Shown here: in pieces, positions 1-10,961 of the stretch
Numbering within the stretch: position 1 is the stretch's first letter
How the letters are laid out: every line of letters begins with the position of its first letter
Source: Diphasiastrum complanatum
Lineage: Eukaryota; Streptophyta; Lycopodiopsida; Lycopodiales; Lycopodiaceae
DNA: 58,000 nt
Assembly: GCA_029204225.1 (NCBI GenBank)
Contig: CM055111.1
Span: 28,606,340 to 28,664,339 of the forward strand
Reading direction: 5' to 3'
The notes under the pieces: generated by a model
What the model was told of the DNA's origin: nothing
Database searches by the model: none
Seen by the model: the letters and a program-made list of their open reading frames with translations, nothing else
Program-made: the position numbers and the translations under genes

Positions 1-2
1 CA

Positions 3-299
3 TCCAGTTTCCTCACGGATACACTTTCCCACCATCACAACGAAATGGAAAAAGCGTGGAGAACTAAAAGAGATCCAACTACACTCATCGTACGGTTCAC
101 GAGAATAGAGGAGCGGCAAGCTGTCCTTAGGCTACGAGCTAGGCTGAGGGGTACCCTTGTCTTCATGGACAATGATCTCACACCTATGCAAGTTGCCGAA
201 AGGAGGAAGGTTTTCAGCGAAGCCAAAGCACTGGAAAAAAGGGTGATATATCGGGATGGTAAGGCCCGATACATTGACCCCAAAAAATCTGAGGCATAG
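3..299 (+). CDS. LINE ORF1 protein, C-terminal part (partial)
   Basis: The frame is open from the window edge to a TAG at 297-299; a methionine lies at 45. The visible segment is basic and contains a stretch resembling the C-terminal domain of L1 ORF1 proteins: a beta strand (TLIVRFTRIEERQAVL) followed by a basic helix, then DLTPMQVAERRKVF and a tail with YRDGKARY. ORF1 proteins of this kind bind the element RNA in a ribonucleoprotein particle. ORF2 lies immediately downstream in the same frame, separated only by this stop codon. The N-terminal part is outside the window. The family call rests on residue pattern and position before an EN-RT ORF. Confidence 0.7.
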   Translation, partial: SSFLTDTLSHHHNEMEKAWRTKRDPTTLIVRFTRIEERQAVLRLRARLRGTLVFMDNDLTPMQVAERRKVFSEAKALEKRVIYRDGKARYIDPKKSEA

Positions 300-1802
300 G
301 GATTTGGGCCCCCCGAACTTAGGAGCGGTTCAGGGGCCCTCACAAAAGCATTGCGGTTAAGTTTACGGAACTGCAATGGTATCCATTCTTCAGCTACAGC
401 AGGAGACTTTAGAGATTTTTGTACTACAGGGGTTATCCTTATACTTACTGAGACACATGAGAATCCTGAGAGAGGACTTCCTTGCATTGAGGGATTTTGC
501 TGGCTTTCTACTTGCAGAGGGAAGACGAGGGCACTGACTAGTCGCGGTTCAGGTGGTGTTGCTTGTTTATTTTGAGACTCTCTCCAGCCATGGGTCGAGC
601 TACTATACACTGACGAGCAGGATCGCTATATCTGGATCAGGTTGGACCACAGGTTTATGGAGTTAGATCGTGACATATTCTTGGCTATTTGTTATTTCCC
701 TCCAGAGACATCAGCTTTCACCTCAGAGGAGGAGTCACCTTTCATGGATATTTCATTGGACATTATCAGATATGAGGATCGAGGATATATTCTTCTAGCG
801 GGGGACTTCAATGCCAGGACTGGGTCTAGGCAAACAGAATTTCACAGAGCAGCAGATGACCCACAGTGGATACATGCACTTGATTGGGATGATCTTGGTC
901 TTATACGGCGATCGACGAATGCAGCGGGTCCAGTCACATCATATGGGGAGCAGATGCTTCAGTTGGGTGAGGCTCATGGACTGGCCATTTATAATGGCCT
1001 TCTTCAGCTGCTAGGCTCTGGTGACTACACTTGCTTCCCACATAGTGGAGGACATAGCGTCGTCGACTATTTCATGGGTTCACCATTTCTCCTTCACTTC
1101 ATTTCATCCTTCTCTGTACACCGCACCACTCTTTCTGATCATTCATATCTCTCACTCTCTGTCGGTCATCTCCACATCACACCTATTTTCTCTTCGACCC
1201 CTATAGCTAAACCCACCTACCGCTATACTTCACATCACACATCACTATACAGAGAAGCCCTCTCCGATCTCCTTACCTATTTCCCACATGAGCATACTTT
1301 AGAGGAGAAGTCCCTCTTTCTTGTCCAGACCATCCATACTGCAGCATCCATTGCCTTCCCATCCCCACGGCCCAAAGACCAGCAACGTCATAGACCCTAT
1401 AACCCCTGGTATGATCAGGAATGCATCCAGCTACATCGGAACCTCATATATGCTTGCTCCCATCTTCCTCATATGACCAAGACCTTATCTCGTGTCTACC
1501 GCAGAACCACCAAGAAAAAGAAAATCGCATACGAGATTGGTCAGGGTAAGAAACTGATGGATCTCCTCTTTAGTTCTTCCTCAGGTTCATTTTGGAAGAG
1601 GTTCCTTCCACGGTCACCCCCACCACGGATCACAGACCTCAGCACTTGGGTCGCATATGCCACATCATTGTACACCATCCCAGATACCCCTCCTCTTCCC
1701 ACCTCCTGTTTCACGGATACTTCTGCCATATTCACTAACGAACTTATAGAAAAGGCCATCACACGACTCCATTTCCATAAAGCCAAAGACATTGTGAGCT
1801 AG
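300..1802 (+). pseudogene. LINE ORF2, endonuclease domain and linker
   Basis: The N-terminal part of ORF2, an exonuclease-endonuclease-phosphatase domain that nicks target DNA for target-primed reverse transcription. Visible catalytic motifs are an N-terminal RNCNG, LTETHE near 450, GDFNARTG near 805-825, VVDYFMG near 1060 and LSDHSYLSL near 1130. A long linker to the RT follows. The frame is interrupted by TGA at 573-575 and ends at TAG 1800-1802, after which the reading continues in the -1 register. No ATG is found near the expected start, and the frame is continuous with ORF1 apart from the TAG at 297-299. The catalytic residues look kept, but the copy cannot make a full protein. Confidence 0.9.
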
Positions 1803-2785
1803 AGGCTGAACTTCTAAAGTATGCTCCCGACATCCTCTCACCCTTTCTCTCCATCCTATTCAACCGAGCTGTCACCTCTGATTTTCCCTCTCCATGGTCC
1901 ACAAACCTCATTCACCCTATCCACAAAGGCGGGGACCGCATGAAAGCTGACAACTACCGCACCATTATGATCAGTCACCTCTTCACCAAAGTACATGGTT
2001 CTATCCTACAGTCAGAGATCAGTACAGAGATGGATGCTAGATCACTCCATGCCATTGGACAAGCAGGTTTCAGACCGGGGTATACTACATCGGATCATAT
2101 CTTTACTTTGAGGTCCATCATTGAGGAGGCTAAGGCCAAGAGGGAGCGTGTATACTGTTGCTTTGTGGATTTTCGCAAGGCATTTGATTCTGTGCCTAGG
2201 CATCTATTGATACAGAGACTTCATGATTGGGGCTTTCAGGAGGATACTATACAGGCGGTAGTAGCATTGTACAGGCGAGTTATTGGCAGAGTCCGACTAT
2301 CAGGAGTTATTTCACCGGAGGTGGTCAGTACTATTGGTGTCAAACAGGGATGTCCACTCTCTCCTACACTTTTTGGTCTTTACATTGACGAGCTAGAGCA
2401 TGTTATACATAGTGATGGAGGGGAGGGTTGTACATTGGGCAACCTCATTATTGCTATTCTCCTTTATGCTGATGATGTGGTTTTGCTTTCACGGACGAAA
2501 GAGGGTTTGCAGCGACACTTAGATGCTCTTCTTTCTTTCTGCACACGGTGGGGTTTGTCGGTGAATGTGGCCAAGACTAAGGTTATGGTGTTCAACACCT
2601 CTAGGTCTTTCATGATGCCGCATGAGCTTCTATGGGATGGTCATCCCCTAGAGGTTGTTGATTCCTATACATATCTAGGAGTACTATTCTCGGGGCCTAC
2701 GTTCAGCATGAGACACGTAGCTATTTCTCGGATACGGAAGCTATGCCTCACTGGTAGATATGGAGAGACTATGTTTCTGATGTGA
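1796..2785 (+). pseudogene. LINE ORF2, reverse transcriptase domain
   Basis: The reverse transcriptase core that copies element RNA into DNA at the nicked target. RT motif A is FVDFRKAFDSVPR (about 2165-2205), motif B is GVKQGCPLSPTLFGLY (about 2335-2385), and motif C is LLYADDVVLLS (about 2460-2495). The thumb-proximal motif SYTYLGVLF lies near 2670. The segment is open from about 1796, before its first ATG at 1940, so its natural beginning is the preceding segment in another register. It stops at TGA 2783-2785, beyond which homology resumes in another frame. The two Asp residues of motif C and the Asp of motif A are present. Confidence 0.93.
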
Positions 2786-3951
2786 CTAGTAAGTGTCGGC
2801 TCTTTGACACTATGCTTGTGCCCTCAACTATGTATGCTTCCGAGACATGGAGTACTGGTTTGACAGCTACTGATTGGACATATATCTCCTGGCTCCAGAT
2901 TCGTTTGCTCTCCCGGATGATACGGGCTAAGCCCTCAGTACCACACCAGATTATCTTGGCGGAGTTCGCGGTCCCCCCCATTTAGATTGAGGCCTTATTC
3001 CATATTGTGACATTCATACAGATGTTAGAGGATCTTCAGGACGGGGGTACACATTATGTAGTTGCAGCTTTATCTTCATCCCGGCGCCTACACTCAGAGG
3101 GACACCTTTTCTCATGGTACTCCCAAGCTTGCCGTCTCCTCTCCACATTGGGTATCCAGATTAGTGATCTACCTACGGGCACCCACCAATACATCAGAGG
3201 CCTCCTTTACAGATAATATCTTCATACCACTTGGCAGGGTCCATTGGGGACCAAGAGTGAGTCTTATCGTACACACTTTCTATCTCTTGATCCGGCTGGC
3301 TGCCCCATAGTATCTGGTTACTTGCTGAGGAGTATATCACATAATTTGCGGATAGCGATGGGTCAGTTTCGGATTTCTTCACATCAACTGGCTATTGAGA
3401 CTGGCAAATACAGTGGTACCCCATGAGAGGACCGGCTCTGTAGCATGTGTGTTATGCATGAGACTGAGGACGAGTCACATTTCCTCTTCAGATGTCCAGC
3501 CTACTATGAGATACGGGGGCGGTACTACTGCTTGTTCAGAGAGCACCCAGTTACACTTTCTACCTTGATATCTTATGAGGACCCTAGATGTGTCGCACTG
3601 ATGATCCGAGAGATGTCAGACCTGAGGAGGAGGAGACTAGATGGTACACATTCCCTGACACAGCTGAGCATTGATGAGTGCATATCCCGTCAGAGACAGA
3701 GATCCGAGGTACCCATAGGCAGCGACTCAGATGGAGAGGCCGAGATTCCTGACTCCTTCATACACCGACATCAGAGACCATGTCGATGGCCAAAGAGACA
3801 GTCAGTTATTAGATCACAGCCCAGAGCGCCACGGCAACAGAGACGACACCGACGGCCTATCCGACGACAGAGGTCCAGGGCACATCTTATCACACCTTCA
3901 CAGCATACCATCCACCATTTCTTTCATGCTGATGGGCATCGTGATATATGA
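2782..3951 (+). pseudogene. LINE ORF2, C-terminal region with zinc-finger-like motif
   Basis: One reading register carries the downstream third of ORF2. It begins with the conserved stretch FDTMLVPSTMYASETWS and ends in an arginine-rich tail. Near 3445-3540 is MCVMHETEDESHFLFRCPAY, the C-x2-C / H-x4-C-like motif seen after the RT in many plant LINEs. In-frame stops at 2983-2985 (TAG), 3214-3216 (TAA) and 3424-3426 (TGA) break it into four pieces. The register is the same across all the stops, so these are point nonsense changes rather than indels. The region 3075-3200 is also present, inverted, at 5086-5219. Confidence 0.85.
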
Positions 3952-4560
3952 TTCCAGGCTATTGGATCCTGACTGGGCCAGCTGTCTTTATGCATTGTAT
4001 TTGCAGTTATTTAGTTTTATAGATGATTGAGCTTTAAGCTCCTATGTGCACACTTGACATGTACCTTTTCTTAGTCCTATGTACCTTAGGGTATTCAAGG
4101 ACATTAATAAAATCTTTCTTGCTTTCTTTCTCTCTCTCTCTCTCTCTCTCTCATGGATAGTATCTAGTTTTATATTATCCCATCCTGCCAACGCAATACC
4201 TTTTCTGGCACCCAGTTTTGTCATCTTGACGTCTTCTAAAGGGTTTAAAAAAAAAAGAAAAACCTCAGGTACCTCTCCAAGTTTTCACTTATTCTTGAAC
4301 ATTTTGCAAAAATAGATGACATCATCTTCAATGGACAGCTTATGTAGATCATAACATGCATTTTTTCTCTACAATTTTGGCTAATCTCAAGTCTAAGGTA
4401 CAAACTATCAAAGTATAGTACTTTGGACCTTACTTGAGCCTATTAATGACTCACAAGAGGGATAAATTGATTGATTACCTATTGAATGCAAACTAGACAC
4501 CAAAAGTTGAGATCTAGATTGACAATTTTACATACATCAAGCAATAGCAATCTAAAATCA
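3952..4560 (+). other. LINE 3' UTR, TC run, then unassigned AT-rich DNA
   Basis: The LINE 3' UTR runs to about 4128 and includes a candidate poly(A) signal near 4105. A short TC microsatellite follows at 4129-4152. No coding or RNA gene is recognisable in 4153-4560. The next element, a copia RNase H end on the minus strand, starts at 4561. Confidence 0.5.
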
Positions 4561-5085
4561 TTAACCAAAGTGAAGATCCAGCCCCCACACGTGTGAAACC
4601 CACCCACCAATATACATATTTACATGGTTTAACTTAGCTAGATTTGCCAATTTTGGCAATTTTTTGCAGCACTCCTCAAATCTAGCTTTGGAAACTATGA
4701 TACACTTATCAATTACTCCAAGTAATGATCTTAGCTTAACAAATGAATACTTAGGCAAGGATTTAGTGAACAAATCAGCTAAGCAACTCGCTGGAGACAC
4801 ATGTTGGAGTTTGATTTCTTTGGCTTGCACCTTCTCCCTCACAAAATGATGAGCAATCTTGATATGCTTGCTCCTTGCATGGAATGTAGGATTGGTTGCA
4901 AGTGATTGGGCTGATTGGCTATCACAATAGATCATAAGTACCTCCTCTTGTTCTTTGAAAGCCATGATACTACTCCATCACAAAGAAATGTAGTAAATGT
5001 ACTAGTAGATATTCGATCCACTTTGTCACCTGCAAAATCCGAGTCACTATAGTCTCTTAAGCCAAGATTGATCCCTTTGCAGGGT
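4561..5085 (-). pseudogene. copia RNase H domain, C-terminal part
   Basis: The RNase H end of copia pol, which would degrade the RNA strand during reverse transcription. The minus strand shows RDYSDSDFAGDKVD at about 5030-5065, then a frame break. After that the frame 4965-4561 carries YCDSQSAQSLATNPTFHARS, HHFVREKV and CLADLFTKSLPK, all standard landmarks of the copia RNase H tail. The reading runs to a stop at 4561. A CACACGTGTG palindrome lies at 4590-4599 inside the extended tail, matching those in the LTR of element A. Confidence 0.88.
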
Positions 5086-5720
<635 letters not shown>

Positions 5721-5990
5721 TTACACAAAAGGACATTGCATGTATTCGCTTAACTTTCCAACATTGTAACTAAGATCGGGTCTAGTTATAGTCGAATAAG
5801 TTAAGGACCTTATAAGCCTTCTATAGAGAGTGATGTCCTCAAAGGATGCTTCATCACCACTTATAGATGCTTTTACATTTTGCTCCATTGGAGTCTCAAC
5901 GCCTTTACAATTCTTCATTCCAAATCTATCTAGGATGGGTGTAGCATATTTAGATTGACATATGAAGCTAAAATCGTGCATTTGTAGAGT
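5721..5990 (-). pseudogene. copia RT/RNase H connection fragment
   Basis: The minus-strand frame has the conserved copia connection between RT and RNase H: NCKGVETPME, then a variable stretch, then YRRLIRSLTYSTITRPDLSY and LSEYMQCP. This is where copia pol is usually followed by a His-Trp helix and the RNase H domain. Here the frame runs instead into unrelated sequence at about 5735. The homologous continuation resumes near 5085, across an inserted block. Confidence 0.85.
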
Positions 5991-7186
5991 TTGTGGAGCA
6001 ATTGGCCTAATTCAAGATAATTTTGGATGAGATTCCTTACTATGCTCAAGATCATTTTAGAGTTCTACTTGTGTTGTTAATTTTCATCTTTTATGCTATA
6101 GATAAATTGTGTTGTTTGTATTTGTGTAATCACTTGGGTCATAGATTAAAAGTAAATGAAAGCTTTTCGATTTTTTTTTTTTTCACAAAATGCATATACA
6201 ATTAGAGCTTCCTTTGGAATGAAGTCGTCGCATTTGATGTTCAAACTATATTTTGAAATAGATTTAGTGTGTGAAACTTGTCGTTTGAAATGCATGTACA
6301 ATTAAAGCTTAATTTGGAATGAAAATTTTCACATTTAATGTGTGAAAACATGTCCCAATCAAAGCTTAATTTGAAGTGGATTTCTCACATTTGATGCTTA
6401 AAAGTCAGCCTCCAATATGCATGAATGATTATGGCTTACCTTTGAACATGCTTTCACATTTGATGCTTGAAATTCAACTTCCAAAATACATTTTGAGAAA
6501 AGCTCACTTTTGGATGTATTTTCTCATATATGATCTTTGAAATTGTATCTCCACAATACATGCATGCACGTGGAAATTTGCATCAGGAATAAATCCTACT
6601 CTTCCTACCCACCTAATATGAAGACATTGAAAAACTCAACTTGTTGGCCATATACATATGAAAAGTAATAATGGTGTATGTTTCTTCATGATATGCGCGC
6701 AACATGCAAGTTTATCTATAAAAAAGAGATTATTGCAAGATAGCATAGTTGGTTTCAATGATTGCTTTGACCACTTAACCATGTTTTACTTTGGTGTTTG
6801 AAACTTTTGCAGCATGTGTAGGATTGGCTCTCTTGTGCAAGACTATGGGATAACAAAGCTCAAAAAACTTAAGAAACTTATTGTCGACCATGGAGTTGGT
6901 ACTTAATTGCTTAGAAAATATGTTTGAGCAAGAGGAGCATCATGGCCCTTTTATGTGGTGTTGATTCTTAAGTTCTCTTTGACTTATGTTATACATTCAT
7001 GATTGCCACAAATCCAATTTATTTCAAAGTGAAGAAATTCTTGCATACATATGAGAACAAAAGATTCAATTTAGATGTTTGTGCAACGGATCAATGGAAA
7101 GAAGCCCTATGTCCTCTTACAAATTAGAAGCAGGGGCAATGCCACCCCAAAGATAAAAAGGCACCACTTGTAACCATTTTGCATGC
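5991..7186. other. Unassigned AT-rich spacer with tandem repeats
   Basis: No coding sequence is supported. Diverged tandem units occupy 6183-6565 (separate entry). The rest is AT-rich with no recognised motif. Confidence 0.5.
6183..6565. repeat. Five diverged tandem units of about 65-100 bp
   Basis: A recurring order of words appears about five times, starting near 6185, 6287, 6350, 6415 and 6483. Each has an AATGCATG-like block, then an AAAGCTTA-like block, then TTTGGAATG or a variant, then TCACATTTGATG or a variant, then TTGAAA. The units differ by many substitutions and small indels, so the array is old. Confidence 0.65.
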
Positions 7187-7800
7187 TTAATGAAAAGGAG
7201 GAAACTCTACCATTTTGGAGAGCATACTTTGACTCAACTTGCTTACACAAAAACTTAAGTCAGGTCTAGTGATGGTTAAATAGATTAGGGAGCCTATAAG
7301 CTTTCTAAAGAGGGTGTCCTCAAAGGATGCTTCATCACCTTCATTAGTTGCTTTCACAACATGCTCCATAGGGGTGTCAATCCCCTTACACCTTAAGTAG
7401 CACACTTGTTGCTCCTCACCAACCTTGATGAAGCCCTCGGGTTGCATCATGTAGATTTCCTCTTCTAAGAAGCCATTCAAGAAAGCATTTGTCACATCCA
7501 TTTGGTAGATATCCCACTTGAACAAAGTAGCAATGCAAATGATTAATCTAATAGCTACAAACTTAGCTATAGGTGCAAATGTTTCTTCATAATCCAATCC
7601 TTTTACTTGAAGAAATCCTTTAGCAACAAGCCTAGCCTTGTACTTACTAATAGATCCATCTTGATTGTACATTATTCTATAAATCCACTTACATGCAAGT
7701 GGCTTCTTCCCTCTTGGAAGATTTACAAGATTCCAAGTATGATTTCTAATGCATCATACTCTACTTGCATTGCATCTCTCCAAACTTTAGATCTATATGC
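7187..7800 (-). pseudogene. copia A reverse transcriptase, internally deleted
   Basis: The N-terminal RT block is clear: YNQDGSISKYKARLVAKGF, ETFAPIAKF and QMDVTNAFLNGFLEEEIYM. Near 7390 the reading jumps directly to CKGIDTPMEH and then LIGSLIYLTITRPDLS, which normally lie about 150 residues downstream. The palm motif C (YVDD) and the KALYGLKQ motif are therefore deleted without loss of frame. The fragment ends at 7187 in unrelated residues. Upstream of 7672 homology continues in another frame (ACKWIYRI). Confidence 0.88.
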
Positions 7801-7835
7801 TTCTTCAAAAGATGATGGTTCTTCAAGCAATGTAA

Positions 7836-8241
7836 CTAAGAAGGAGTAAGAGGTAGAAGATGTAGAGTCTTCCTTTTGCTTTCCCTTGTCCACATAGGTG
7901 AGCCCTGAGGGCTAGGCTTTGCTTCTTGTTGATCTTCTCGGCCCTCTTTGACTAGGATCTTTGTCTCCATCCTCGGGTTTGTCAAGATCCTCCTCGGGTT
8001 TGTCAAGATTCTCCTCAGGCTTGTCAAGATTTTCAATGCACAATGGGTTGGATCCATTAGACAAGCTTTTAGCAAATTGTGACTCATCAGAAAGTACATC
8101 CTTGTTTACCTTTACTTTCTTGGATATAGGATCATATATCCTATAGCCCTTGCTATTTTCTCCAAAGCCAACAAAAATCCCTTTGAAGGAGGTAGCATCT
8201 TCCTTCTTGTCTCCAAAGGGATGTGGACATGACAAATACAT
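7836..8241 (-). pseudogene. copia A integrase C-terminus and linker with 7-residue repeat
   Basis: The segment contains DATSFKGIFVGFGENSKGYR and DPISKKVKVNKDV, the conserved end of copia integrases. An acidic linker follows in which the heptad NLDKPEE is repeated three times (a 21-bp minisatellite at about 7968-8032), then a basic RRSTRSK motif. Such linkers join integrase to RT in plant copia polyproteins. The frame differs from the upstream integrase ORF by a shift near 8200. Confidence 0.82.
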
Positions 8242-9317
8242 CCAAAGATTTTAAAATCTTTTACATTGGGTTTCTTACCAAAAAAAGCTTGGTATGGTGA
8301 GATCCCATCAATAGCACTACTAGGAAGTCTGTTACACAAGTAATTAGCACAAGTTATAGCTTCTCCCCAAAATGAGATGGGAAGTGATGCATCAAGTCTT
8401 AAAGACTTTGCACATTCACATAGACTCCTATTTTTTCTCTCGGCCACCCCATTTTGTTGGGGGGTGTAGGAACAAGTGTATTGCAATTTAATGCCATTGA
8501 TCTCACAAAAGTCTTTCATTTTACTGGAGGTGTACTCTCCTCCATTATCACATCTTAGTGCCTTGATGGAAGTACTAAGTTGTTTCTCAACTAGAGACTT
8601 GAACTTAATGAAAACTTCATATACAAGACTTTTCTTTGATAGTAACTCAATCCATGTGAATCTAGTACAATCATCTATAAAAGTTACATGCATCAAGGCA
8701 CCTCCATTACTTGCATGTGAAAAACTATGTACATCACAATGTATGAGATCAAAGGGAGAGGGAGATCTTGATGAAGATCTCTTGTAAGAAGATTTGTGTG
8801 ACTTTGCAAGGCCACATGCCTCACACATCTTTCCACACTTTTTGAAAGCTTTTGGTATGCCGAGAGCTAGTTCCTTGCTTGCCATTGACTCCATGGATTG
8901 AAGATTAGGATGGCCTAATCTCTTATGCCAAAGCTCCACTTGAGATATCTCCTCCCTAGCCAAGTTCACACTTTCATTTGCAACATTAGCATCCAACTTG
9001 AAATGTCTACCTTGCTTAATGCCACTAGCTATGCACTTATCATTTTTCAAGATGGAACAAACTTCATTCTTGAAATGTACATCTAGTCCATTGTCCATTA
9101 ATTGTCCTACACTAAGCAAGTTTCTTGAAATGGTAGGAACATACAAAACATTATCTAGATCTATCCTTTTACATGTGCCTAAGAAAAGAGGAATAGATCC
9201 TATACCATCTATCTTGCATTCTTGATCACTAGCAGTGTATATTGACTTCTTAGAGTCATTACAAGAGAGAAGAGTAGAAAAATAATGCTTGTTAAAAGAC
9301 ATGGGAACTAGCCCCAC
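8112..9317 (-). pseudogene. copia A protease end, GAG-pre-integrase and integrase
   Basis: A 401-codon frame, the longest intact copia coding block here. The aspartic-protease C-terminal half comes first (LFLGTCKRIDLDNVLYVPTI, RNLLSVGQLMDNG). The GAG-pre-integrase zinc motif follows (ELWHKRLGHPNL, then CEACGLAKSH). The integrase core comes next with its Asp-Asp-Glu residues visible in HCDVHSF, TFIDDCTRF, ALRCDNGGEYTS and YTPQQNGVAERKNRSL, then FWGEAITCANYL. Integrase would insert the cDNA into the genome. The protease active site (D-S-G) is upstream of the frame start and is disrupted or missing near 9320-9345. Confidence 0.93.
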
Positions 9318-9446
9318 TATCTATCCACCATGTGTCTTGACTTGAAGTTGGTGTAGATGCAACCATTAAGGATGTGTTGAATCCATCCTCATCTTCTTCC
9401 TCTTGAGCAATGTTCCCTTGATCTCCATTTGCTTGTTGATTCTTCT

Positions 9447-9675
9447 TCAAGTAACATTATGAGGCAAAGTGTCCTTTCTTCCCACAAAAGAAACATTGAG
9501 CTTTGCCTTGTTCTTCACTTTGCCTTTGGAAGTTGATCCTCCATTCTTCATCTCAGCCTCCTTGCCTTGATTCTTCTTAAATGGATGTTGTTTCTTCTTG
9601 TCTTTGGATGTAAATTTTGCTTTCTCCTCTCCTCCATTAAGTGACATGCCTCCCATTCTTATCTTGACGTGTAGG
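9447..9675 (-). pseudogene. copia A gag C-terminal region
   Basis: A lysine-rich minus-strand frame (MSLNGGEEKAKFTSKDKKK, GSTSKGKVKNKAKLN) leading to FVGRKDTLPHN, a degenerate zinc knuckle. The cysteines are mostly replaced or out of frame, but the order basic tail, then knuckle, then protease fits copia gag. It is separated from the rest of gag by a 115-bp insertion at 9676-9790. Confidence 0.7.
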
Positions 9676-9790
9676 AGAATCAGATTTTGTGAGAAATTTA
9701 TCAGTCTATAACTCTAAGATAAAACTGATTCTGATACGGTGGAAGCATTAGATTAAGGAATCAAATACGCTCTGATACCATGGTAGGGAA
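9676..9790. other. 115-bp insertion in copia gag holding a PBS-like motif
   Basis: The gag reading is interrupted between two copies of the heptamer GTGTAGG (9669-9675 and 9791-9797). The intervening 115 bp contains GCTCTGATACCA (9769-9780), the complement of the tRNA-Met primer-binding site that normally lies next to a copia LTR. It also holds a short inverted pair around AGAATCAG / CTGATTCT. The direct repeats suggest an insertion with target duplication. The class of the insert is unknown. Confidence 0.5.
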
Positions 9791-10370
9791 GTGTAGGTCC
9801 GACGACTCTGATTGGTCAAACTCTCCTCGGCCACAAGAACATTGTGCAACTTTTCAATGGATGGAAGAGTATCTTGAATAGAAAATGATTGGACCAAGTT
9901 GGTGAACTCATCACCTAGGCCATTCAATATGATTTGTACTAACTCTTGATCTTGGATCTTTTCTCCTATAGCACTCAGTTCCTTGTTAAGAGATTTGATC
10001 CTAAGGACATACTCTTGTGCACTCTCTCCACTTCCTTTCAGGCTTTGAAAGACTTGATTCCTTAGCATGAGGATTCTTGAAGTGTTATTGGATTCATAGA
10101 TACTCTTTAATGAATCCCAAGCCTCTTTTGAGAGGCACAAGAAGACACCTCCTTCAAGATGTCATTGCATACATTCAACTTTATGCAATGTAGAGCTAAT
10201 CTTGCTCTCTTCTTGTATTTGGTTTGTTCTTGGGCAACTTGAGGCTCTTCCTCAACTCCTAGAAGGTCATGGATCACTAGGAGTGATTCCATCCTCACTT
10301 TCCAAATGGAATAATTTGTTGAAGTGAGTCTCTCACTTGAATCCAACAAATAACCACCCATGGATGACAT
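9791..10370 (-). pseudogene. copia A gag (capsid-like) region
   Basis: The start frame 10370-10107 begins MSSMGGYLLDSSERLTS and continues with NYSIWKVRMESLL, the usual N-terminus of copia gag (target: assembly of the virus-like particle). After a frameshift near 10135 the frame 10140-9791 carries AWDSLKSIYESNNTSRI, LRNQVFQSLKGSGES, VLRIKSLNKELSAIGEKI and LVQIILNGLGDEF. This is the UBN2-type gag domain. The ATG at 10368-10370 is a sensible start, 580 bp from the primer-binding site. Confidence 0.9.
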
Positions 10371-10961
10371 TGTAGAATAAATGCTCTTATAAAATCACAA
10401 AGATTTATGAATTTTAAAGATCTATGAAAGGCCTAAATCTCACAAGATTGCCTATATCCTTGCCTCTATCAAACTAGCACACAAACTTGAATGATACACA
10501 ATTAGATCTTGACAAAAATTCCTAGCCTTCACTCTCACAATTTTTTTTTGCTTTACACTTTTCTTAGAGATTTCACTTCAACTAAGGATCTAAACAAATC
10601 AGCCTCTTAGATCTGATCTTAAACTCCAAATAGAAATGCTTCAATGATCCAAAACTCTATTTGGTCATAGGCATTAGCTAGATTGAATCTAGATCAATAC
10701 TATGCTTCAAAAAACACTAAATTTGGACTAGAATTAAGATTATAGGACCAAAAAACACAAGGTAACTTGAAATGAAAGTTGCTGGTTTCACACGTGTGAA
10801 AAGTACATACATAGCCTCCAAGTCGATTTGATCCAAATAGAAACAAGCTATCACTCTAGATGAACTCGCCCTCACTAGTATTGGCCAAAAACAAATTTTG
10901 CCAATGATCTTTGCAAGTTTTATGAGTCAAATGATCAGTCTCTTACTCGGCTCTGATACCA
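10371..10961 (-). other. copia A leader and primer-binding site
   Basis: The untranslated leader between LTR and gag. The complement of TGGTATCAGAG, matching initiator tRNA-Met 3' ends used by most plant copia elements, lies at 10951-10961 directly against the LTR edge. A CACACGTGTG palindrome occurs at about 10789-10798. No other coding signal is seen. Confidence 0.85.

Larger units (their letters stand above)
1..4152 (+). mobile_element. LINE-type non-LTR retrotransposon, 5' end outside window
   Basis: A degenerate LINE reading left to right: the end of an ORF1, then ORF2 with an apurinic-type endonuclease, a reverse transcriptase with the YADD catalytic box, and a cysteine/histidine C-terminal motif. 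LTRs are absent. After the last ORF comes about 150 bp of 3' UTR with an AATAAA-like signal near 4105 and a short TC run ending near 4152, taken here as the 3' end. ORF2 is broken by at least two frameshifts (about 1790-1796 and about 2740-2785) and in-frame stops at 573, 2983, 3214 and 3424, so the copy is dead. The clade is not certain; ORF1 followed by EN-RT fits L1-like plant LINEs. A second fragment of the same family lies at 5086-5219. Confidence 0.93.
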
